A stretch of DNA of 57,274 nucleotides from Planctomycetales bacterium (GTDB lineage: Bacteria > Planctomycetota > Planctomycetia > Pirellulales > Pirellulaceae), in the NCBI GenBank assembly GCA_020427005.1, contig JAGQOY010000020.1, forward strand, positions 1 to 57,274, in the 5' to 3' direction. A model generated the notes under the pieces. It saw nothing but the letters and a program-made list of their open reading frames with translations, was not told the DNA's origin and did not search any database. Below, in pieces: positions 35,801 through 41,418 of the stretch (position 1 is the stretch's first letter; the number at the start of each line of letters is the position of its first letter). The position numbers were made by a program, and so were the translations under genes.

Positions 35801-38800
35801 GAATTCCCGCCCCCAAGTATTCGTCGCAGGAAGTTGTTCCACTAAATGGTCACAGGCGCTAAACTGAGTCGGCATGAAGGTGCAGCGATTGCTGCCATAG
35901 ACGGCAATGGGATGATTGCTGGTGATGATGCTGCCGGTCAGGTCGGGATTGAAATCAAACAAACCTCCCAGTTGATCTTGCAACAGGTAGGTTTCGCCGG
36001 TTTGCAGCGTGACGTTGTGCGGGCGAATCGCAAAATCGGACTTCAATACGTTTACAAACAGCAAGCTGCCCACTGGTGCCGTGAATCCATAGTTCAACGT
36101 TTCTCCTATGCCAACGTCTAATTCAATCTTCTGATTCACGTTGGACAGTGGTACATTGTTTGCGCGATTGAGAGTCGCGCGAAATTGTACAGTGGTGTCG
36201 TCTGCATTGCGACCGTTTAGTAGTAGATAGTAGGTACCCGAGCGGATGGCGGTTACGCTAAAATCACGCGCGTCATTGCTGCCACCAATCGACTCCGAAT
36301 CAGGGCCAAACACACTCCAATTCAAGTTCTGAGCTGTAGCGACATTGTCAAAATCAACACGATCACCCGCATTGGCTTCGAATTGCAAAGCGAGGGTCTC
36401 CCTGCCCGGACTGAGCACCACGGACAGGTCCGTATCAAATGGAAGCACCTGTGCAGTGTCGATATCGTCGATTCTAAAGTCAAAAGGAACATTGGCAGTT
36501 TGACTTCCCAGAATCGAAACGATGTACTCGCCGCTTTCCACTACAGGAAAATAAGAGCGTGGACCTGAATCACCCGAGATGGAACCGGTGTATATCACAC
36601 GTCCACCGACATTTTCAACGCGAATTTGGCCAGATGGATTGGTTCCCAATAGGTTTTCGAGACGAACACGTTGGCCAGCTGCTAGATCGATGCGGTAATC
36701 TTGGCGGCCCTGACCGGGTGACACAACGCCTGAAACCCTCTGGCCGATGGCGATTTCTGGCGCAGCGGCTAGATCAAGTAATCGAAAGCTGACATTGACT
36801 GGTACATTGCCTTCCCCGATCAACACCACATAGTGCACACCGTCACGGATCACTCGAGCAAGTCCATTGGCAGTTGGCGAAGTGTCAAATGCTCCAGTTG
36901 GGAATACGCGTTGTAGATAGCGATCGAAGACTCGCAAGCGAGCTCCAGTGCCAGCCAGTCCATCGAACGCTAGTTGCTGACCTGCAGTCGCGCTGAAGCT
37001 GTACACGAAAGCCTCGCGTCCGCCCGTAAGGTCCGCGGAGACGGTGTCTCCGATGTTAATTGCCGATGCGTCAGTTAGATCCAAGACGCGAAAAGTGTAG
37101 CTACCTGCGTTGGTACTGGTATTGCCGCGCAACGTGATGGTGTATGTACCCGACTGTGGCAGAAAATCCGGACTGATCAGCGGAATGTCCTGCAATTCGC
37201 CCGCGCTGAATATACCAGTAAACAATCTGCTTCCATCTGGAGCGGTGAAATCAATGGACAGATTCTCGCTGGCTGTATCAAGAGCATCAATCAACAGCGG
37301 CGTGCCGGCAGGGGCTGAGAACTGATAGGAAGCAGTTTCTCCCGCAGCGATGGTCAAGGTTTGTTCGGTATTAAGTCCAGACTTGATCACTGGTGCGTCA
37401 TCCGTGATGTCCAAGTCAAATGTCACTTGGCCTGCATCGGCGAAGACCAGCCCACCCACGGTCATGCTATAAGTACCATCGACCAGCAGCCGAGCAGTTC
37501 GCACATTGCCGCTGCCCCCTCCCAAGGTCAGGCGATTGCCAGCGGGATCGTAAACGCGAAAATCATTTCGCCCCTGGCCCGCCTGAATGTTGATGACCAT
37601 GGTCTGGCCAGCCACTCCAGCAAACTGGTACGCGGCGTGATCACCACCGGAGAACGCCACAGTAGTTGTACTTGTGGGTAGGGCTGCAAAGCTGGTGAGA
37701 TCCGCCAATTCGACGTCATAGCTATAGGGGCTGAGCGTCGTCAGCTGAGTAAACCAAGCGTAATACGTAGCAGTCTGCGGAAAGGTAAACAACACGTCGC
37801 TGTCGGGAATGTGATTGGAAAGCAAAGCCGCGCCACCCGGTCCGTAGATGGAAAGGTTGCCACCGCGATTGCCGGTCAACGAGTTGAGTAATACCTGCTG
37901 TCCAACTTGGCCTTCGATGCGATATGCCGTCGTGGTTCCGACGGGAACGTCTACTGCCGCCAGCCGCTGACCGATGTTCCATATGGGCGAAGTGTCCAAG
38001 TCGATGAGCTTGAATTTGAAATCTAAGGCGGCCTCGGCGTCGGCTGACATCAATACAAAGTAAGTGCCAGTCTCGCGGAATTGAAACTGATTGTTGGTGA
38101 ACGTTGACGTATCATTGGCCGCATTGAGCGTGACGATGCCGCCGCTGGGACTGACCAACCAAACTTTCACGCTGGGACTTCCCTGATTCAACGTGTCGTA
38201 GTAGATCTGTTGTCCAGCTACGATATCGAAGCTGACTACCTTGGCCTCCTTGCCCGTGGGGAAGTTGACTTCCACGATGTCTCCAACTTGCTTGGATTCC
38301 GCAGCCGAAGCCAGTTCCAGTAGTTCAAAGTCATAGTCACCACTGTAGCCATCAAATGGGGCTTTGACTTCAACGGTCCAATCTCCGCCTGACAAACCGA
38401 TGAAAGGCCCGATGTCCGCGCCCGTGTTGCTGCCCATAAAGAATGCTGAAACACCATCTGGAGCAACCACTTTTGCTTGGCTTGATGCCGTGCTAAACGT
38501 GTACGCTCCCGGATCAATCTGCACGTGCGTGTCGTCCACAGTGCCTACGATTAAGAACTGGCTGCCGATGGGATTGGTTGTCAAGCGATGTGTATTGCCG
38601 TATCCCAGATCGATGTACTCGGTACCTAGTGAATCAATGGGCAATGCCAAAAACGCATCTGTAGTGTTGACGGCCCGATTAATCCCGTAAACGGTTACAG
38701 GATCTTGAGCTACGACATGCACTCCCAATCGCTGCACCTTGGCTACCAACTCAGCCTCGACATCAAAATCCGTCTGATCATCGGCGGTGCTGTCATTGAG

Positions 38801-40390
38801 ATCATCGCTTGGTAGCTCAACGGCGGTGACCTCACCGGGGTTTACAACAAACTCTACTCGGAACGGCTGCAAAGTATTCGGATCGATCAAACCAGGCACC
38901 TCGACATAGCCTGTCGTAGCCACCTCGCCCGAAATATGCAGGGCTTTTTGGGGAACATTCCCACTTTCAAACAAGTTATCTGGAAACCCAATCCAAAACT
39001 CAGTTCCGCGGCTATCAATGATGTTTGAGTTGCTTCCTTCACCGTTCAGGCCCGGCAACGGTGATTCCATACTGTTTATCAATTTGGATTCCGTTGGAGC
39101 GTTGCCCGCGATCGTACCCAACGGCGGATCCTGTGCGGTCGTAGTGTTTGTAATATTCCTTGTCTCAGACCAATCCAGTGGATGATACTCATTTGCGGGA
39201 TTTCGTATGGCATCGACATTCGAGCCGAGCAGCTGATTTGGTTCTTGTCCCTCACCACCGATGGATTGGCCTAAGAATTCAACCCATTTAATTAAGGCCG
39301 CCGAGTTCGAATCGCCGTCGTTGTTTAATAACCGGAACACCAGGTTCGCCTGTGTACCCGCAAGAACATCGTCCAGCGACAGAATGACTCGCCTGCCTGA
39401 CAACTGAGTTTGCGTTGAGGTTTTCAGCCCAACATGTTCCGACTGATTGAAAAATGCGTCTCTACCTGAATCGAAACTTTGAACTAGGCTTTTTCCCTCC
39501 TGATCAAGCAGGGCGATTTCAAAAGCGTCGTGGATATTGCCAATACTCGACTCATCCAATTCAACTCCACCCAATTCGATACTAATCGCACCGGCACCAT
39601 CCGGAATTTGAAGTGGCGTAACAATCTCGGTAATGAACTGTGTGCCCTCTTTGAGAACTGCACCGCAACCCACGCGTGAGTAATTCGCGCTTTGCCCAGT
39701 CGGAGTTAGGAATTCAAGACCAGCTGGCAGCGTCGATCCGTTTAGATAGTTGATGATGAAGAGCGCATCGTTTGGTGTCACAAACGAATCGCAATTCACA
39801 TCCAAAAACGGTGGAGGCTGATGTCCTTCAACGACCTGGGGTAGCCGCCCTGTGTTTGGATCGCTAATACGCAAGCCGTTCAGTTCATTGATAATCAATA
39901 ACGCATCGACTGGAGTGACAAAACCTGCAGCATCATTGTCAACGTTGAGAGCTGTCAATCCGTTCGACCAGTCCGAGCCAATTAACATGTGCCGATTTTC
40001 AAGGCATTCAATGAGCCGCGCTCGACGCCGCCGCTTTCTCTGGAATACCGCAGATTGGGTTCGTGTACGAAGCAATGAAGATATGGACACAATAGCGATC
40101 CCGTCATGCAAAATGGACTGGCCGAACGCCCAGGTGGGATCCAGGAGAGAATCAACTCGCCAACACCGATCCCCATGTACGTTCACGGAAAACGCTCTTG
40201 CAGAGAGAGGTAGCAAGAAACCGTCTACTTTAGAATTACGCTGAACAGATTTTGATCTTTCACGTTTCTCAGGTTTTTTATCATAACAGCAGTATCGGAC
40301 AATTTGCCAGCCTTGAGTTTCATGGTTCAAGGCTGTGGAACAGTCAAGACTCGACATTGTCTCGGAAAAGACCTTCGCCCTCCCAATCAC
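26861..40390 (-). CDS. Giant RHS/YD-repeat surface protein with IgGFc-binding, PPC and He_PIG domains
   Basis: The open frame encodes up to 4509 residues. The order is: LExRxLL-type motif (~126-140); two dockerin-like repeats (~146-217); front of an IgGFc-binding-type domain (~458-633); about 8 PPC-like domains (~635-1455); rest of the IgGFc-binding domain (~1456-1722); Big_1 Ig-like (~1726-1819); another Ig-like domain; eleven He_PIG/cadherin-like repeats (~2032-3056); Ig-like modules; RHS N-terminal segment (~3254, FELDFTDLTIPVAGIP); YD repeats to ~4280; RHS core (YYFRARQFDPNNGRF, then NYLDPLG at ~4326); and a hydrophobic, then Pro-rich ~180-residue tip. The real start is uncertain, because the first ~100 residues do not look like a leader. 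GTG at 40090, TTG at 40075 or TTG at 40111 would put the LExRxLL motif at the usual distance. It is presumably exported and surface-held. No immunity gene follows. Confidence 0.85.
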   Translation of the reverse strand: MIGRAKVFSETMSSLDCSTALNHETQGWQIVRYCCYDKKPEKRERSKSVQRNSKVDGFLLPLSARAFSVNVHGDRCWRVDSLLDPTWAFGQSILHDGIAIVSISSLLRTRTQSAVFQRKRRRRARLIECLENRHMLIGSDWSNGLTALNVDNDAAGFVTPVDALLIINELNGLRISDPNTGRLPQVVEGHQPPPFLDVNCDSFVTPNDALFIINYLNGSTLPAGLEFLTPTGQSANYSRVGCGAVLKEGTQFITEIVTPLQIPDGAGAISIELGGVELDESSIGNIHDAFEIALLDQEGKSLVQSFDSGRDAFFNQSEHVGLKTSTQTQLSGRRVILSLDDVLAGTQANLVFRLLNNDGDSNSAALIKWVEFLGQSIGGEGQEPNQLLGSNVDAIRNPANEYHPLDWSETRNITNTTTAQDPPLGTIAGNAPTESKLINSMESPLPGLNGEGSNSNIIDSRGTEFWIGFPDNLFESGNVPQKALHISGEVATTGYVEVPGLIDPNTLQPFRVEFVVNPGEVTAVELPSDDLNDSTADDQTDFDVEAELVAKVQRLGVHVVAQDPVTVYGINRAVNTTDAFLALPIDSLGTEYIDLGYGNTHRLTTNPIGSQFLIVGTVDDTHVQIDPGAYTFSTASSQAKVVAPDGVSAFFMGSNTGADIGPFIGLSGGDWTVEVKAPFDGYSGDYDFELLELASAAESKQVGDIVEVNFPTGKEAKVVSFDIVAGQQIYYDTLNQGSPSVKVWLVSPSGGIVTLNAANDTSTFTNNQFQFRETGTYFVLMSADAEAALDFKFKLIDLDTSPIWNIGQRLAAVDVPVGTTTAYRIEGQVGQQVLLNSLTGNRGGNLSIYGPGGAALLSNHIPDSDVLFTFPQTATYYAWFTQLTTLSPYSYDVELADLTSFAALPTSTTTVAFSGGDHAAYQFAGVAGQTMVINIQAGQGRNDFRVYDPAGNRLTLGGGSGNVRTARLLVDGTYSMTVGGLVFADAGQVTFDLDITDDAPVIKSGLNTEQTLTIAAGETASYQFSAPAGTPLLIDALDTASENLSIDFTAPDGSRLFTGIFSAGELQDIPLISPDFLPQSGTYTITLRGNTSTNAGSYTFRVLDLTDASAINIGDTVSADLTGGREAFVYSFSATAGQQLAFDGLAGTGARLRVFDRYLQRVFPTGAFDTSPTANGLARVIRDGVHYVVLIGEGNVPVNVSFRLLDLAAAPEIAIGQRVSGVVSPGQGRQDYRIDLAAGQRVRLENLLGTNPSGQIRVENVGGRVIYTGSISGDSGPRSYFPVVESGEYIVSILGSQTANVPFDFRIDDIDTAQVLPFDTDLSVVLSPGRETLALQFEANAGDRVDFDNVATAQNLNWSVFGPDSESIGGSNDARDFSVTAIRSGTYYLLLNGRNADDTTVQFRATLNRANNVPLSNVNQKIELDVGIGETLNYGFTAPVGSLLFVNVLKSDFAIRPHNVTLQTGETYLLQDQLGGLFDFNPDLTGSIITSNHPIAVYGSNRCTFMPTQFSACDHLVEQLPATNTWGREFVTVPLATGTTVGDRFRFLAQSDGTEVKIDGIVVATLNRGQFHEQVLTQAAYIQSNGPILVAQYAHSQQFYQSQTGGDPNFLGDPFMVIIPPYEQFLSSYTVSTPAEESIPENERFDRNFINLVAPAEAVGQIELDGVALDAALFTFIGDSGFFGAQVPIDLGSYSLAGPLPFGVFVYGFGSFDSYGYTGGQALSPVADVGSVLLTPEAAHPQVNNSILFNARVADSLGSPIEGIRVDFDVSGVNPQRGFGFSDAQGNVQFSYIGNNMGRDIVTASVGQLFDDSIIDWSIGAAPPQITVVSPTSDSRVPAGTTLVSSGFATADFPNATIDLITVNGVPLNNVDAAGNFFAQLFVAPGDNEYEFTVIDSNNQSATHTIVIRGIQSDETQVDWTQFADVTGSFAASYARTSYNASDKSLFAETAVDNTGQFPADAPLIVAIANISDPLVQVRGADGVTPEGFPYYDFTGLVTGGTLDPQGRTGFLSAAFYNPNQIQFTYELLFYGKLNQPPQFTSLPPTSADLQREYTYQVEALDPNGDAVSFQLLIGPASMTIDAATGLLRWTPGAEDSGVYAVEVQVSDERLGHATQSFNITARPAPANRAPVFTTLPIVTAEVGMGYSYLPSVVDADDEPLTFSILTGPLGLTIDANTGQTSWLPTPQQLGVQSIVIQAVDGHGGVAQQSFSVLVTSAAGNLPPVIVNPPPNAVRLGTFSHQVLALNADGDLLSYQLLDGPVGMTIDATGLMSWNATAADLGAHQVIVQVLDTRGGVDVQSFMLAVFDNHDPSITSQPIVVGQVGSIYTYQVTASDSIDDILSFKLLDAAPGMDIDSASGLITWNVTSTAYEQERVTVAVIDGRGGQATQTFTIDIAGGQSLANNVIPFFISTPPSVASVGTKLLYEAVARDPNGDTLSYDLPLAPDGMVIDPLTGQVGWQPRADQSGMQQVVIRVKDGTSSGIWLQSFQITVDAGNTAPVITSSPIATASVGNPWEYRVDAQDADGDNLMFELLSPANGMVLTALDNADASAVLSFTPSAVGSVQVGVAVKDARGGVVEQRFTLTVVDTAANVAPVVHSVPRSSIAAGQLWFYLLEADDPNGDPLSISLTQAPTGMTFDAALRGLSWEPTTAQLGSHSVTLSLTDGRGGSTQQTFTVEVISVNDNSAPQIVTPPAAFRATLGSPFEYDLRAVDPNGDPVEWTIVAAPQGASIDRRLGTLRWTPTLDHVGSLQRFVISARDPAGLETSQSFSLVVSGTNLAPMIVSRPPSEAVVDERYVYGVHAIDAENDALVYTLTDAPTGMTIDSERGIVRWTPTLNQLGSHRVTIEVSDSHGNSSLQSFDLLVTQVVRNREPIITSRAIFKARVDAEYRYQVMAMDPEAESITFSLVESPAGMQIDATSGLINWTPSAAQVGAHLVRIAAADTSGNVAVQRFAVQARANQAPVIDSVAPTSVSLGGIYRYDVQVTDPEGDELLYQLLVAPAGMEIDTLGRIRWATAPGVEESNPVTIQVTDSFGATVTQTYTLEVTPDTTAPIVTLQLSANPLALGQDSVVVVRARDDVGVVQLELTLDGVPQVLDANNSLTLRGNIAGLYNLQATARDASGNVGTSNVQLRVFDPADTQGPTITITAPSANSIITTLTDIVGSVTDDNLAFYRVDYGRADLVDINNPIEADADYHQLVRRTTQAVDEVLATFDPTMLHNDDYVIRILAEDLSGNVSAKTLAIGMDGQLKLGQFELDFTDLTIPVAGIPITVTRSYDTRDAGESGDFGYGWTLSVSDPNIRETLPVNDLEALGLPHAATPFRDGTRVYLTNPAGRRIAFTFRPQRQFSLFGGGSWSAYFEPDPGVYDKLDVGELQLRQVNGAFYHGFDGAPFNPNAYRLTTKDGTVYEYGQFGGLDNIHDRNGNRIDVRPNGVFSSLGPSIEFIRNPQGRINQIIDPAGNPLAYTYDLDGNLTSFSDQVGNTTSYTYLDAPAHFLDTIVDPRGINIFDAEFDLSGRLISLVDPMSNSTSQAFSTEELLFTMTDARGSTTAFRYDERGNITEETDALGNRTRYEYSDPRNPDLETRVIAADAATTVFAYDERGNLTFVEDAMGGTYRTEYDASNNLIQGTDPLGRAESFRFDPSGKLQLHVGVNGASIKLSYDSLGRLIARDDSSGMVTAFSHSDSCPCGRPNAIIESDGSRVTFQYNSLTNLTSVTDELGKTATIDYDAAGRRVRVIEPGGKETLYSYEGTLLTGYLQRQQNAELGEMDSMDLESIRYEYDAFGRVVRSLASDGGVSEYEYDANGNMISVRDPANNVTQFAYDSLNRVIERRDPFGNSMTYQYDSIGRLASIVDREQQRRVFSYDPLGRMVGETWLDDKGLEVYSADWTYDPVGRLLIARDQFSSIAFSYNTFDQLITTDTAGSALQKRLVLNYEYDELGDLTSVTDDQGFSVESSYDSRRRPVEMVWRGPGMDGVRVEYDYSSRGEVSEIRRFADTQGSILVSRTIAQYGDAYRATNLQHLDEAGVLLEEFSYDYDPLGRLVDKFQRSSGNSSQYTYDSAGQLVNVSHTVIPDESYSYDENGNRLASHLHGSDYVTGPNNQLLADGTFTYVYDKNGRLIQRREVATNASVEYTHDHKGRLVRVKETSASGQVLNESNYVYDILDRRIKVDDNGLVTIVNYAGDHAWADYDQLGAITVRYLFASGLDDLMASFTEARGVVWYLKDSLGSVLGTLDSDGSLLGALAVYDSFGTERMGQELTSMPRFQFAGREFDRNWGTLYFRARQFDPNNGRFTSEDPTGFLGQDMNLFRYAFNSPVNYLDPLGTSVTAEESAIGSLSAILGSLLPGLACDLIGHTLGDAIKLKNNENLNRVVSGGLGWFYGQAAGRLLNVTAYAEAVSRYAEFMPGLARQKAIQGAVRAGTATVSASLIGGTIGCLAGIFVPITIEAIATAKFDFTYYPPLPPVLPPLPNAPFQDPAARGWNPYTGLQPPDPFVGQPRPSSRSPF

Positions 40391-40626
40391 GGCCGCCTGA
40401 GTAAGCTCGACTCGATTTCAAGGAAAGGCAAGTTGGCCTCGTCGGCCCTGGCCCTTTGCCTCATTTATTGGGATCTACCGATAGTTTTTCTAGATCGGTC
40501 TCTAACCTGCAATGGGGGTGTTGGATGATGATTTACCACCCAATTAGAATATTCTGTAAGCCTCATCTTTAGCAATCTCTTGGCTGCAAAAGGGCACGAG
40601 CCTTAGCCCCAAAGCAAAATAACGTT
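40391..40626. other. Divergent intergenic region, RHS and sigma-factor genes
   Basis: These 236 bp separate the giant RHS gene (minus) from an ECF sigma gene (plus). No confident promoter or palindrome is seen. If the ECF factor controls the RHS gene or itself, its promoter should lie here. Confidence 0.35.
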
Positions 40627-41187
40627 ATGCAAAAGACTCCTATTAGTTTGCTCCAAAGGCTGGCCAAGGACCCCTGCCAGCAAGATTGGCACAGATTTGT
40701 GGAACTATACACACCGCTTCTCTTTTTTTGGGCTCGCCGAACTGGCCTAAGCAAGCATGATGCAGAGGACGTCGTACAAGATGTCTTCGCGTCCGTACAT
40801 CGGGCAATGAAAAGCTTCCAATACGATGGCTCCCAAAGCTTTCGCAGCTGGCTCAAAACGATCGTTTTAAATAAGTGGCGCGATAGGCAACGTGCTGCTT
40901 CACGGCGTCCCACGCCTTTCTCATTGGGTGAGGAACAAATTCCTGCCCCAACAACTGAGGATTGGTTCGAAAACGAATACCGTAATTTGCTCCTGAAACG
41001 GGCTATGCAGCTCGTGCGCACGGAATTTCAAACTGTTACATGGCAAGCGTTCGAACAAACGAGCTTTGAAAACAAGACGCCTCAGGAGGTAGCTCTAGAA
41101 TTGGGGATTTCGGTAAATGCCGTATATATTGCGCGTTCTCGGGTACTAAAAAGACTACATGATGAATTGGATGGTCTACTTGACTAG
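40627..41187 (+). CDS. ECF-type RNA polymerase sigma factor
   Basis: This 186-residue sigma factor has region 2 (WHRFVELYTPLLFFWARRTGLSKHDAEDVVQDVFASVH, then FRSWLKTIVLNKWRD) and region 4 (TPQEVALELGISVNAVYIARSRVLKRL), and lacks regions 1 and 3, as extracytoplasmic-function factors do. The linker has a Trp-rich stretch (TVTWQAFEQ) common in planctomycete ECF groups. It directs RNA polymerase to a specific promoter set. A Ser/Thr kinase gene whose N-terminus has an anti-sigma zinc motif follows after 231 bp on the same strand, so the pair is probably a signalling unit. It is divergent from the RHS gene. Confidence 0.93.
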   Translation: MQKTPISLLQRLAKDPCQQDWHRFVELYTPLLFFWARRTGLSKHDAEDVVQDVFASVHRAMKSFQYDGSQSFRSWLKTIVLNKWRDRQRAASRRPTPFSLGEEQIPAPTTEDWFENEYRNLLLKRAMQLVRTEFQTVTWQAFEQTSFENKTPQEVALELGISVNAVYIARSRVLKRLHDELDGLLD

Positions 41188-41418
41188 TGCGCTTCGTTGG
41201 CGTGCGTAGCAGGTAATTCCAACGAAATCGTCGACAGCTCGAGCGGAAGGGAACCTACAGTTACCCGCTAAGTGCTCTAAGTTTTTTCGAAAACGCAGAA
41301 AGACTGTCTTCTTGCAAACGTACATTCCTCATGAAGGGTTAATTTTCACATCCCATTTGTACCAGTACGAAATACCCGTCTAAACCAATCGAAAACGCCG
41401 TTCAAAATTTATTGTGCC

